Source of the DNA: Peptacetobacter sp900550335
GTDB lineage: Bacteria; Bacillota; Clostridia; Peptostreptococcales; Peptostreptococcaceae
Assembly: GCF_047528295.1 (NCBI RefSeq)
Contig: NZ_CP180001.1
Location: forward strand, 1,984,001-2,048,000
Reading direction: 5' to 3'
DNA length: 64,000 nt
Shown: in pieces, positions 52,788 to 62,074 of the stretch
How the letters are laid out: the number at the start of each line of letters is the position of its first letter
How positions within the stretch are numbered: position 1 is the stretch's first letter
Program-made: the position numbers and the translations under genes
Notes under the pieces: generated by a model
Told to the model about the DNA's origin: nothing
The model's input: the letters and a program-made list of their open reading frames with translations, nothing else
The model's database searches: none

Positions 52788-53096
52788 CTAATCAGCCCTT
52801 TCTATTATTAAATATTTTTGCCCCTTTTGATAACTTATCATTAGGACATTCTCACCTTTTTTAAGCCCATTAAGAACTCTTACATTCAGTGTTTTTCCTT
52901 CTATAATCATTTTTGTATCATAGTCTTTTACGTTTCTCGATAATTTCAAGAAAGGTTCGGTAAGTATTATCTTTTGGTTTAATCTAACTTTTAAAGGACT
53001 AACACTTTCTACCGTACCAATTCTTATGTCTGTAGGGTTTTCTGCATAATTAGCATTTACTGCTAGTTTTTTTATAGTATTACTTAATGTTGACAC
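52788..53096 (-). CDS. DUF2577 (XkdR-like) tail protein
   Basis: 102 aa with the DUF2577 pattern (GTVESVSPLKVRLNQKIIL, GENVLMISYQKGQKYLIIERA). The GTG start follows AGGAGG by seven bases and overlaps the end of the tail hydrolase gene. Confidence 0.82.
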   Translation of the reverse strand: MSTLSNTIKKLAVNANYAENPTDIRIGTVESVSPLKVRLNQKIILTEPFLKLSRNVKDYDTKMIIEGKTLNVRVLNGLKKGENVLMISYQKGQKYLIIERAD

Positions 53097-54901
53097 TAGA
53101 AATACCTCCTTGCACAGTAGAAGTCTTTTCTACTAGATAACTTACTTATTTTAACAACATCACCAGTCTGTGGTGAGTGTATAAACTGTCCTCCACCTAT
53201 AAACATACCAACGTGATGCACACCATTTTTATTAGCGAAGAATACTAAATCTCCTGGAAGTAAATTAGCTTTACTAACTGGCATACCACTTTGTGATTGA
53301 GCTTTAGAAGTTCTAGGTATAGTTTTACCAAGCTGTTTAGCTACCCAATACATAAGACCAGAACAGTCAAATGTGTTAGGACCTTGGGCTCCCCAAACGT
53401 ATCTACAACCTAATCTAGATTTAGCATACTCAACGGCTTTAGAGTTACCACCTAAGCTACCAACACTATGGAAGCCTGTACCGTCTCCAATTATTGCATA
53501 ACCATTTCTCATACCGAAGTTTTTCATCTCACTACCAGAAGGCATAAGAAGGTCAAACCTATAAGTACCGTCGGATAATACCTTAATAGCTCCACCACGG
53601 TCATTTACTTTAAATGTAGAACCGTCATACTTAGTACCTGTACCATTTATCTGTAACAACGTACCAAAAGGTATGCATGAAGGTGCTGCACAAGTTTTTA
53701 AAGTGTAGTTTATTTTCTCTCCACTAGCTGTAGTAGGTCCACCACCAATAGACCCTTCTGCTTTAGGACAGTAAGCACTAAATCTTGCTTTAACTTTTCT
53801 ACCATTAAGTTCTCCTAAGCTACTTCCTCCACTACTGCCACTATTGTCTACAAGACTGTTAGCAGTAGATGTGTTAGGGTTGTAACTTTCTGCACTAAAG
53901 TCTTTATTTATTAGATCCATATCCATTGTGTAGAGTCCATCTTTATATCTGTGTATCATATTTTCGACAATCATATAACTTTTTAACTTATAATCACCTA
54001 AATCAAGATTAACAAGTATTCTTGTTCCGGGTCTTACTCTAACATCACCTAAAGCATCTTTAATAGTTATACTTCTTTTTACATTGTTGTATAAAAGTAA
54101 TAACTGTTCTGCCATAGCTGCTGCATTAGTTTTATCGTCTATCTTTTTATAATACTGAAGAACACCCCACTGTTTTATATTCTTTGAATCCTTAACCATA
54201 GATATGTCATATTTACCTGTCTCCTTATTAGGATAGGCAAGTTTTACTTGGTTATAAACTTCATTGTCTATAGTAGCTTTGTAATCATATCCCATAATAG
54301 TTGAGTTATCTATCACTAGGTCAAAAGCCATGTCTTCTATATTTTTAAGCATCAATTTTCCAAAGTTATCGTATAATACATACAGTTTACCCGTCATAGC
54401 TAAAGTTTCATCCAAAGCATTTAATATAATGTCTATTAAACATTTATCCTCTTCAATTCTTCCAGCTATTTTATATTTTGTGTCTTCTATATAACCACAT
54501 TTTAGACCAAAGTCCTTAGCTATCATTTTGATAAGTTCACTAGCTTTTTTATTCTCATATATGTAAGTATCTTTATTTTTTAAATATCTTATTTGGTCAT
54601 AGCACGTACATTTAATGTTTCCGTCTTCGTCTATCTCTCTTGTAAATATCCAACCAAAAAAAAGCCATGTGTGAGATATTCTAAATCTCACTGCATCGCC
54701 TTCTATAAAATCAACTTCAGCACCTCTAAGTAATGTAAAAGTAAGTTTAGAAGGTTCTCCCTTCCTAGCTTGTTTAAGTTCAAAGTTATCTAGCACTACA
54801 GGTTCGTATATCTTATCTTTATGTGATATTTGTAAAGTAGTTCTATTGATAGCATCTTTACGAGCCCTAGCATATTTTTCCATATAATGTTCTTTAGCCA
54901 A
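53096..54901 (-). CDS. XkdQ-like tail protein fused to 3D and NlpC/P60 hydrolase domains
   Basis: 601 aa. Residues 1-335 form the XkdQ/YqbQ hub-like part. A Ser/Gly linker leads to a 3D-type domain (about 365-460) with its three Asp residues (KYDG.., VNDRGGAIK, RFDLLMPSG) and then an NlpC/P60 domain (about 480-601) with the catalytic Cys in NTFDCSGLMYW and His in NGVHHVGMFIGG. The two enzyme domains suggest cutting of peptidoglycan glycan and peptide bonds when the tail penetrates the wall. The TTG start follows AGGTG and overlaps the LysM gene end. Confidence 0.9.
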   Translation of the reverse strand: MAKEHYMEKYARARKDAINRTTLQISHKDKIYEPVVLDNFELKQARKGEPSKLTFTLLRGAEVDFIEGDAVRFRISHTWLFFGWIFTREIDEDGNIKCTCYDQIRYLKNKDTYIYENKKASELIKMIAKDFGLKCGYIEDTKYKIAGRIEEDKCLIDIILNALDETLAMTGKLYVLYDNFGKLMLKNIEDMAFDLVIDNSTIMGYDYKATIDNEVYNQVKLAYPNKETGKYDISMVKDSKNIKQWGVLQYYKKIDDKTNAAAMAEQLLLLYNNVKRSITIKDALGDVRVRPGTRILVNLDLGDYKLKSYMIVENMIHRYKDGLYTMDMDLINKDFSAESYNPNTSTANSLVDNSGSSGGSSLGELNGRKVKARFSAYCPKAEGSIGGGPTTASGEKINYTLKTCAAPSCIPFGTLLQINGTGTKYDGSTFKVNDRGGAIKVLSDGTYRFDLLMPSGSEMKNFGMRNGYAIIGDGTGFHSVGSLGGNSKAVEYAKSRLGCRYVWGAQGPNTFDCSGLMYWVAKQLGKTIPRTSKAQSQSGMPVSKANLLPGDLVFFANKNGVHHVGMFIGGGQFIHSPQTGDVVKISKLSSRKDFYCARRYF

Positions 54902-55574
54902 GTCTTATCACCTGCCCAGAGTATATAGTATATTTGCTAGTACCTTCTTTAGCATTCCTCTTATCTAACATGACTTTATTCATGTTGTAAAGCTGTTTAT
55001 ACTTACTTCCATCACCTAAATACTTCTTAGCTATCTCCCACATACTATCTCCGTGTTTGACTGTATAAGTCTTAGGTTTATTATTAGAAGGCTTGTTAGG
55101 GCTTGACTGAGGCTTCTGAGTCACTGTTCCTTTATCCTTTTCAGACACATATATTACTTTTGCCCCAAAGTTTACATACTGTTTTAAGTTTATTTCAATA
55201 GATAGGTCTGAAGCATCTTCCGCATCTTCCATAAGTCTATAGTCCTCTAAACTAACTTTTAGATTTGTAGAATGTGAAGTTGAACCATCATCATATTCTC
55301 TACTAACTATAAATTGAAATGGTTTACAACTTGTTTTGAGTTCTTCTAATTTACTCATGACCTCACTAGGACTAACATATCTATTCATCCAAGGATATTC
55401 CTTAAGAGGTACAGGAACAGTAAAATTAATATCTGTTAGCCCTGGAAGTTTTAAAATGTTTATCTCTTGCATATTTGCAAGATCTTTAGTTTTATTTTTA
55501 TTATTTATCATTAACTCCAGTTTAGGTGGAGCTACTGGTAATAAAAATCCGTCTAAATAAAATTTATAAGCCAT
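54894..55574 (-). CDS. LysM tail protein (XkdP-like)
   Basis: 226 aa with a body of about 160 residues and a C-terminal LysM motif (YTVKHGDSMWEIAKKYLGDG, then YNMNKVMLD). It links the tube and baseplate hub in PBSX-like phages and may bind the wall. Confidence 0.9.
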   Translation of the reverse strand: MAYKFYLDGFLLPVAPPKLELMINNKNKTKDLANMQEINILKLPGLTDINFTVPVPLKEYPWMNRYVSPSEVMSKLEELKTSCKPFQFIVSREYDDGSTSHSTNLKVSLEDYRLMEDAEDASDLSIEINLKQYVNFGAKVIYVSEKDKGTVTQKPQSSPNKPSNNKPKTYTVKHGDSMWEIAKKYLGDGSKYKQLYNMNKVMLDKRNAKEGTSKYTIYSGQVIRLG

Positions 55575-55588
55575 ATTCTCCTCCTAAA

Positions 55589-57775
55589 CTACCGTATATG
55601 GACACCTTCTTCTGTTATATCAAGTTCTTCAGCTAACTTGTCTGCTATCTTTCTCATAACACCGTCAACATCCATATCACTATTTATATTATTATTATTT
55701 GTCATATCTATTTTTATTTCAGCAGTTGTGTATCTGTTTATTACTTCTCTTTCTGCTAAATCTCTTAAATATTCTATGTTTTCACCTGTTGCTTTTAACT
55801 CTTCTAATATTTGAGCAGTATTGTTAGCAGTGTCTTTTGTATTTTTGCCTACACCACCATTGCCCCCTGCTCCACCATTTTTACTTGGGTCTAAAGTATT
55901 ACTTCCATTATATTTATTAAGATAATCTTGTAATGTTTTATTCGTATCATCTTGTTTCTTACCGAAGTTAAGGAAGTCTTTACCTATGTTGTACCCATTG
56001 TTATAAGCACCAGATATGCTCTCATATGGTAGCTTCCCAGCAGTTAGGTAATTAGCTTTTTTGTATGGTATTCTACTAGCTTTAGTGTGATGTACTGCTT
56101 TAGGAGTTACATGTCCTATTGTACCTATATTTACACCAGGTATTTTATTAGCTAAGTTGATAACACTATTAATCTTATCTATAGCCTTATTACAACCCCA
56201 AGCTATACCCTCAAATATCTTATTTCCGGCTTTATCGAATATATCTCCTAAATCATTAGCTGTATTTATCCCAGCATTTTGTATAGCTATAAATGAGTTC
56301 TGTACATCCGTTGCAACGGCTATAAACATATTTATTATAAACGTACCAACTAACATAGCTGTATTCATTATAAGTATAAATATGTTTCGTATGATTGCAC
56401 CTGCTGCATACCACACACCTACTATTACACCTACTGCACTTATATTAGCCCCGGTAACTTTATTGATTATTGCTATCAATAGGAAGAAAGCTCCTACAAC
56501 TAGCATTATCATAGCTATATACCAAGTCAATGGACAAGCGTATAACGCCGTATTTAATGCAAGTTGCGCACCAGTTTGTGCCCCAGTTGCAACTGCCCAA
56601 AGTTGTTTAGCTATAACGACCGCATTGGTCCGTAATGCATGAGCCATTTCAAGTGCATTCATGATTAACAGCTCACCTTTATATAGTGCAAAAAGTGCAA
56701 GAACTGTAGTAAGTACGGGTGCTATCATACTCCAATTTTCATAAACAAAATTAGCAATATTCGCAAGTCCCATAAGTGCCATAGCCATAAAAGTTGATAT
56801 AGCTTGTGTCATACCAACTAAATTATCTACAAAAGCTAACATTCCATCAGAGTTAGCAAAATTACTAAGTAAATCATTAGTTTCCATAAGACCTAATTTA
56901 ACATTGTTAGTTGCTCTAACCCATAAATCTTGCCAAGTTAGTGGTAGTTCGCTAAACTGTTCATTAACTTTACTTATTGTCTGAGGATCTAGTAAAGCAT
57001 TTTTTATAACATCCGCTGTTAATTCCCCTTCTTTAGCCATCTGCCTTATCTTACCTATAGGTACGTTCATATAATCTGCTATAGCCTGTAAAAGTGTTGG
57101 TGCTGACTCGAATACTGAGTTTAACTCGTCTCCTCTTAACACACCACTACCTAGTGCCTGAGTTAACTGTAAAGTTGCTGCATTAGTTTCTTCCATAGTT
57201 GCACCTGCTATTTTAAACTGTTTGTTTAAAACTTCAGCAAATTGGACCGTTTCTAGTGTGTTCTTAAACACTCCCCCAGCATTCATTCTGATACGTGTTA
57301 TCGTATTAGCCATTTCCGCGTATCCTGCTCTAGCATTTTGTGCAGTTTGGAATATAAGTTTATTAAGTTCTACAGTAGATAACATAGTATTGTTAATCAT
57401 ATTTATCTTAGCGTTTATCATAGACATTTCGTCTGATGTCTTTAAAAGCCATCTAGCACCCATTGCTATACCATAAGTTGTTATATAGTTTCTAAGTGCG
57501 TTCGTCATTCTATTAAAAGCATTAGTACCTCTAACACCAGTATGGTCAAACTCTGTTTGGGTTTGTCTAAGTGTTTCGTTAGTACTTATCAGACTGTTTC
57601 TAGTTGAGTTTATTGTGTTTCTTGCAAACTCCAAACTACTAGCATTTATATCGTCTCCCATTCTATGATTAAGACGTTCCATGACTAATATAGTTTGATT
57701 AACTGCATTACATATATTTCTTAAAGCGGGTGAAACATAGTCGTTAAGTTGTATTGAATTTTTTAAAACTGCCAA
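55589..57775 (-). CDS. Tape measure protein
   Basis: 728 aa. An N-terminal coiled coil precedes the tape_meas_nterm region (ALRNYITTYGIAMGARWLL, QALGSGVLRGDELNSVFESA), then several strongly hydrophobic segments (about 330-520), and a helical C-terminus with Gly/Asn linker. By the usual rule of about 0.15 nm per residue it would set a tail of about 110 nm. The TTG start follows GGAGG by eight bases. Confidence 0.92.
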   Translation of the reverse strand: MAVLKNSIQLNDYVSPALRNICNAVNQTILVMERLNHRMGDDINASSLEFARNTINSTRNSLISTNETLRQTQTEFDHTGVRGTNAFNRMTNALRNYITTYGIAMGARWLLKTSDEMSMINAKINMINNTMLSTVELNKLIFQTAQNARAGYAEMANTITRIRMNAGGVFKNTLETVQFAEVLNKQFKIAGATMEETNAATLQLTQALGSGVLRGDELNSVFESAPTLLQAIADYMNVPIGKIRQMAKEGELTADVIKNALLDPQTISKVNEQFSELPLTWQDLWVRATNNVKLGLMETNDLLSNFANSDGMLAFVDNLVGMTQAISTFMAMALMGLANIANFVYENWSMIAPVLTTVLALFALYKGELLIMNALEMAHALRTNAVVIAKQLWAVATGAQTGAQLALNTALYACPLTWYIAMIMLVVGAFFLLIAIINKVTGANISAVGVIVGVWYAAGAIIRNIFILIMNTAMLVGTFIINMFIAVATDVQNSFIAIQNAGINTANDLGDIFDKAGNKIFEGIAWGCNKAIDKINSVINLANKIPGVNIGTIGHVTPKAVHHTKASRIPYKKANYLTAGKLPYESISGAYNNGYNIGKDFLNFGKKQDDTNKTLQDYLNKYNGSNTLDPSKNGGAGGNGGVGKNTKDTANNTAQILEELKATGENIEYLRDLAEREVINRYTTAEIKIDMTNNNNINSDMDVDGVMRKIADKLAEELDITEEGVHIR

Positions 57776-57795
57776 CTATTACACCTCCTATGCAA

Positions 57796-57827
57796 TAAAA
57801 AAAAGAAGGGTAAAAACCCTTCTTTTA
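57796..57827 (-). terminator. Terminator-like hairpin before the tape measure gene
   Basis: AAAAGAAGGGT / ACCCTTCTTTT with loop TTTT, then TTTTTTAT, between the chaperone genes and the tape measure gene. In the middle of a tail operon it may lower downstream transcription. Confidence 0.75.
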
Positions 57828-57837
57828 AGCTTTATGT

Positions 57838-58424
57838 TTATTTAACTTTTTTCATTTCTTTAGCCTCTTTTTCAATTTTAACTTGAATAGAAGCTATAAC
57901 AAAAGCTTTACTTTGAGTATCAAGGTTGTCAAAATCACGAGGAAGAATATGTAACTGATGTAAGCAATAATGCCGTATATTAGCTTCATAATCTTCCTCG
58001 AGTATTAGTTTTTTGCTTCTTCTACTAAATCATCCATAGGTTCAAAATTATTTATTTCTTGTACTTTAGTAAATAAGTTAGCAAACTCTCCTGAACTCAA
58101 CATTTCTCCTAGTAAATCCCATTCGTTAGTTACTCCATAAGCATCTTGCAGTGATGCATCTCTTAGATTAGGCTCTGTTATACTTTTAGCTACTAGCTTA
58201 ATCATATATCCATTATTGTCAAAAGACTGTTTAACAATTTGACCTCTTTTATTAGTAACTATATTCATGCAAGACTCTCTAAGTTCTCTGTCTATTTTTT
58301 CTGGAATAGCTCTTAACTTAAAAACGATTGGTTTTCCATTTTCGTCTAACCAATCGTTCGATATTGTATATTCTACTTCTTTTGAAGTTCTTTTATTTTT
58401 AGCTAAAAATTCTGTTAATCCCAT
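57838..58424 (-). CDS. Tail assembly chaperone XkdN-like, with -1 frameshift extension
   Basis: The 0-frame gene (58424-58005) makes 139 aa of the XkdN type. Its last codons are GCA AAA AAC TAA, and the heptamer A AAA AAC (58014-58008) is a canonical -1 slippery site with the stop directly behind it. After a -1 slip translation continues as LILEEDYEANIRHYCLHQL and on to KKVK, stopping at 57838, for about 195 aa. Two products, short and long, from a gene just before the tape measure follow the lambda G/GT rule known for long-tailed phages. Both help to wrap the tape measure. Confidence 0.88.
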
Positions 58425-58430
58425 TTTCTA

Positions 58431-58904
58431 CTATTTCATCCCTTCTAGTAAATTAAATGTTTCTGGTATTTCGAAGTCGTCGAATGTACCAGATATGTCT
58501 TCATCTAAGTAATCTGCATCAGCATCAAACTTAGCTATTATGCCACCATCTAGGTTACAATCTTTTAATATAGTTGTCTGTCTACCTGCTGCTGAAGTTG
58601 GGTCTTCATTAGTTATCTGCATATCAAAATATATGTCTTGTCCAGTTTCTTTATACTTTCTTAAAAGCTCTCTAAGAACAGACATGTTATAGTGTGCAGT
58701 TCCTTCAAACGTACCACTCCAACCAGTAGACTTATTACCTTTACCAGTTTTTCCTAGTATAGGTACTTCTGTTTTAGTTTTATCTATTTTTGCCTCTAAA
58801 TTTATAACGTGCATAAAGTTATATCTTATTCCTTCTATAGTCGCGTAACAAGTCGCCAAGCTACCGGCTATAGTGTCCTTTGCTTTCATTACTCCATTAG
58901 CCAT
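58431..58904 (-). CDS. Tail tube protein (XkdM-like)
   Basis: 157 aa, beta-rich, beginning MANGVMKAKDTIAGSLATCY, with the conserved GKTGKGNKSTGWSGTFEGT of the phage tail tube family. It forms the inner tube of the contractile tail. Confidence 0.92.
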   Translation of the reverse strand: MANGVMKAKDTIAGSLATCYATIEGIRYNFMHVINLEAKIDKTKTEVPILGKTGKGNKSTGWSGTFEGTAHYNMSVLRELLRKYKETGQDIYFDMQITNEDPTSAAGRQTTILKDCNLDGGIIAKFDADADYLDEDISGTFDDFEIPETFNLLEGMK

Positions 58905-58917
58905 TCTACATACCTCC

Positions 58918-60207
58918 TTATATTACGTTGAATGTCACATAAGCTTTAGCCATGTTACGTACTATTGTTAAGTTACCTGTTACCAATACAGAGTCATTTT
59001 CTCTTCCTTTTTCAACTTTTAAATCTTTAGGATCTAACTTATCTATTGTTTTAGCAGTTTCATAAGCTTTAAGTTTTGAATATATGCTATTCCAAAGTGA
59101 TACTCTGTCATCTGCTAAATTTGTATAATTTCCTAAATACATTTTGTTGAAAATGTTAGCTGTATCTATTGCTATTGAGTCTGTTACTCTTATTACTTTA
59201 TTTTCAGTAAATATCTCAGTTTTTATATCTGTGTAAGTTTTAAGTGTATTTATATCGTTTAATAGAACTACATCCTCACCTGATTTATGGAACACAAGCT
59301 CTTTATTTCTTGTGCACATTTCAAGTTCAAACTGAGTGTAGTCTGTATCTATTGCATACTCACCGTCATATTCCATGTTAAGTAAAGTCCCATTTAAAGG
59401 TATACTAGCCGATGCACCAGCTACCCAATAAACTAAATCTGGTTCAGTATTGTTTTTAACTGATATAACTCCTTCATAGTCTGCTGCTGTATAATTATGA
59501 GTTATTGTTTGGAATTTCTGTCCTATTTCATCTCTTAATCTCTTAGTGAAAGCTGTATATATCTTTTTAGTTGCTTCATCTTTAGAAGGGCAAACTAAAC
59601 AGTTAAATTTATAAGGTTCTACTTTAGCTAAAAACTCCTGATGTTCTTTACCAGTTATAGTTGTTCCATTAGTACCACTTATAAGTGGTTTCCCTGCTGA
59701 TGCTGAAAGACTAGGTTGTTTAAAAGTAACAAACGCATTTTCAACTAAATCTTGTGATTTAGCTACAACTTGTCTATCTACTCTTTTTCCATCTAGCATA
59801 GTTTCAACGTCAAACTTAGAAGGTTCGTCAACATTAGTTTTTACAACTATAGTTATGTTATTACCTCTAGTTCCAACAAACTTTGCCTCAGCTATGTCAT
59901 TACTAGCTTTTACACCGTCTTTACACATTCTATATATGTGTGCTTTAGTTGCGTGTCTGAATACTTCTCTAAGCTTTATTAGTTTAGGGTCATCATATTC
60001 ATAACCAAATAGTATAAGTGCATCTCTTTCAAATTCTTCTTTTGTAAGTGTTATAACTTTATTAGCTTCTCCCCAATCTAATTCAACGGGAACTGCTACA
60101 ACACCACGTTCATTGTCAGAACTGTTGACATTTTTACCAACTATATTTACATACGTACCTGGTATTATTTTGTTTTGTGTAGTCCATACACCACCACCTA
60201 ATGCCAT
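58918..60207 (-). CDS. Tail sheath protein (XkdK-like)
   Basis: 429 aa, beginning MALGGGVWTTQNKIIPGTYV. It has the sheath N-terminal barrel (GVVAVPVELDWGEANKVITL) and the C-terminal sheath domain (DRVSLWNSIYSKLKAYE, GNLTIVRNMAKAYVTFNV). It shows a contractile tail (myovirus form). Confidence 0.95.
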   Translation of the reverse strand: MALGGGVWTTQNKIIPGTYVNIVGKNVNSSDNERGVVAVPVELDWGEANKVITLTKEEFERDALILFGYEYDDPKLIKLREVFRHATKAHIYRMCKDGVKASNDIAEAKFVGTRGNNITIVVKTNVDEPSKFDVETMLDGKRVDRQVVAKSQDLVENAFVTFKQPSLSASAGKPLISGTNGTTITGKEHQEFLAKVEPYKFNCLVCPSKDEATKKIYTAFTKRLRDEIGQKFQTITHNYTAADYEGVISVKNNTEPDLVYWVAGASASIPLNGTLLNMEYDGEYAIDTDYTQFELEMCTRNKELVFHKSGEDVVLLNDINTLKTYTDIKTEIFTENKVIRVTDSIAIDTANIFNKMYLGNYTNLADDRVSLWNSIYSKLKAYETAKTIDKLDPKDLKVEKGRENDSVLVTGNLTIVRNMAKAYVTFNVI

Positions 60208-60211
60208 AAGC

Positions 60212-60379
60212 CTATACCTCTCTTTCTAAATAATCTTTTAAAATAAAATCAGCCTCATCAAACGAATACTCTTTTGTATCGTCTAATAAGGCTGTAAGTA
60301 CATCTCTATATTTTTTATATTTAAGTGATTCCACTATCTGTTCTTTAGTAAATTTCACTTCTGCTTTTTTAGTTGCCAT
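60212..60379 (-). CDS. Small phage protein between terminator and sheath genes
   Basis: 55 aa, MATKKAEVKFTKEQIVESLK onward, ending LKDYLEREV. Acidic and helical, no known domain. Its start overlaps the previous gene's stop by one base and its stop lies five bases before the sheath ATG, so it is well placed to be a real gene; similar small genes are common here in clostridial phages. Confidence 0.75.
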   Translation of the reverse strand: MATKKAEVKFTKEQIVESLKYKKYRDVLTALLDDTKEYSFDEADFILKDYLEREV

Positions 60380-60807
60380 TATTTACATCTCCAAGTCTGT
60401 GTTAATTTATTCATCTTAGGTGCATCTATCACTTTTCTATAAGTTTCAAATATGTTGAAAGTAAAGTGTAGTTCACCCTCGGTTCTTTCTATATTTTTCT
60501 CGTATGGTCTGTATATATCATTAGGATTATAAGGATCAGTAAGAAAATCAAATTCTAAAAGTAATCTATCAGACACGTTATTTAAGTCTAGTTGTCTTCC
60601 ACTAGCTCTATCTTTATCAGATACATAAGTTAATACAAAAGTACGTTTAATACCTTTTCTACCACCTATGTAATCAGTAGAACTACTTTCTAGCATTTTT
60701 ACCATAAAGCACGGTGGGTTTAAGTCTATAACAACATTGTCTGTTATATACTCAGCACTATCACCGAATAACTCATCTAATTTATTTGTTATAGCATCTA
60801 TAACCAT
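60379..60807 (-). CDS. Phage tail terminator-like protein (DUF6838-like)
   Basis: 142 aa with KRTFVLTYVSDKDRASGRQL and DRLLLEFDFLTDP, a pattern of the tail terminator/XkdJ-position proteins. It probably caps the tube at the head side. It overlaps the upstream gene by 10 bases. Confidence 0.75.
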   Translation of the reverse strand: MVIDAITNKLDELFGDSAEYITDNVVIDLNPPCFMVKMLESSSTDYIGGRKGIKRTFVLTYVSDKDRASGRQLDLNNVSDRLLLEFDFLTDPYNPNDIYRPYEKNIERTEGELHFTFNIFETYRKVIDAPKMNKLTQTWRCK

Positions 60808-61274
60808 CTAAATGCCTCCTTAAGTTTCTTATCTAGCTTTTTTCTAATAATGTCAGGTGCTTCACTTCTTAACTCGTTTTCAGAGTATGTCAGCATAAAC
60901 TGTCCTTTTACCCAAGGGTTTACAAGACGTTTTCCTATAGCTGGAACGTACCTTCCTACTTCTTGTCTGTGTCCAAACTCGACATATATCCCATAATGTA
61001 CAGGGTTTACTATAGTTATTATGTATTCTCCGTTAACGTGTCTTACAGATAGAGAGTTGGCATACTCACCAATTTTCACATCTTTACCTGCTGTCCAACC
61101 TCTACGAAGTACTCCCGTTCTAACGGGTGTCCTTTTAATAACTTTAGTTAGGAGTCTAGCTGCAAGTTCTCTAGTTAAGACGTCGCAAAAATAATCTATT
61201 TCAACTATTGTCTTTTCAAGATTATTCTTTAGTGCGACCAAATCTCTGTAGTTATAGCTACCCCCTCTACCCAT
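60798..61274 (-). CDS. HK97 gp10-like tail completion protein (XkdI-like)
   Basis: 158 aa with the HK97 gp10 pattern (LAARLLTKVIKRTPVRTGVLRRGW and YGIYVEFGH, in two pieces). ATG at 61274 has GTGAGG nine bases upstream; an in-frame ATG at 61289 lies inside the previous gene. The start follows that gene's stop by one base. Confidence 0.85.
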   Translation of the reverse strand: MGRGGSYNYRDLVALKNNLEKTIVEIDYFCDVLTRELAARLLTKVIKRTPVRTGVLRRGWTAGKDVKIGEYANSLSVRHVNGEYIITIVNPVHYGIYVEFGHRQEVGRYVPAIGKRLVNPWVKGQFMLTYSENELRSEAPDIIRKKLDKKLKEAFRWL

Positions 61275-61275
61275 A

Positions 61276-61659
61276 TTAGTTAGCCTCACTTAATAGCATC
61301 TCAATCTCTTGGTGAGTTGGATACTTCTTAGGTATACCAGCACACTCGTATCTAATATGTTCACCTTGATGATGAACAGTTATTCTACTTCCTATAGGTA
61401 TGTCGTGTTCTGGTGCTAAAAAGAGTTTTACGATATTTGAAGATATGTCATATGTGTCTGTTTTTACGGAAGGTCCACTTCCTTTAACAAGATAGGAAAG
61501 TCTACAAGGTATATCTGTTAAAAGTACTGTTTCCCTTACATCAGATTGTTTACTTATTGGGTCTTTAGATTTAACCATTGTCGACACTGTAGCTGTATCG
61601 GGGTAATCTGCCTCAATCTTTTTTTTCATAAGTTCCATAAACTTTTTAGTACTTACCAT
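61276..61659 (-). CDS. Head closure protein (XkdH/YqbH-like)
   Basis: 127 aa, beta-rich, with RETVLLTDIPCRLSYLVKGS and PEHDIPIGSRITVHHQGE, the pattern of head-closure proteins in this operon position. It overlaps the connector gene end by 7 bases. Confidence 0.75.
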   Translation of the reverse strand: MVSTKKFMELMKKKIEADYPDTATVSTMVKSKDPISKQSDVRETVLLTDIPCRLSYLVKGSGPSVKTDTYDISSNIVKLFLAPEHDIPIGSRITVHHQGEHIRYECAGIPKKYPTHQEIEMLLSEAN

Positions 61660-62072
61660 GTGACTAATCTCCTATACTTGTAAAGCATTTCATTTCCATA
61701 TTTTTTAAGACTTTCAACTTCTTTAGCTTTGATTTTTATTTTTTCCTTATCTATTCCTGTATCTACTTCCATACGATATTCACCTAATGTCATAGCTTTA
61801 ATTTCGCCATAATCTTCTTGAGACTCGTTTTGTGATAAATCTTTAGTAGACCAACCTTTAATGTCAAGGAAGTGGCCACAAACCCTTCTAACTACTACAG
61901 TATGAAGTTCTTGTGGCACTAACTTTATATTGCAAAAGTTTTTAATTTCTTCTTCCACTTCCTCTACAAGCATAAAAATAAGAGACTCATCGGTCTCCTT
62001 CAATTTCACATTATATGCTTTTAATAACTGTTGAATTTTTTTATACCCAACAGTCATATCTATGTCTATCAT
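61653..62072 (-). CDS. Head-tail connector protein (YqbG-like)
   Basis: 139 aa, mostly helical (VEEVEEEIKNFCNIKLVPQE, RRVCGHFLDIKGW), of the gp6/YqbG connector type that sits under the portal. Starts two bases after the capsid stop. Confidence 0.78.
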   Translation of the reverse strand: MIDIDMTVGYKKIQQLLKAYNVKLKETDESLIFMLVEEVEEEIKNFCNIKLVPQELHTVVVRRVCGHFLDIKGWSTKDLSQNESQEDYGEIKAMTLGEYRMEVDTGIDKEKIKIKAKEVESLKKYGNEMLYKYRRLVTW

Positions 62073-62074
62073 GA

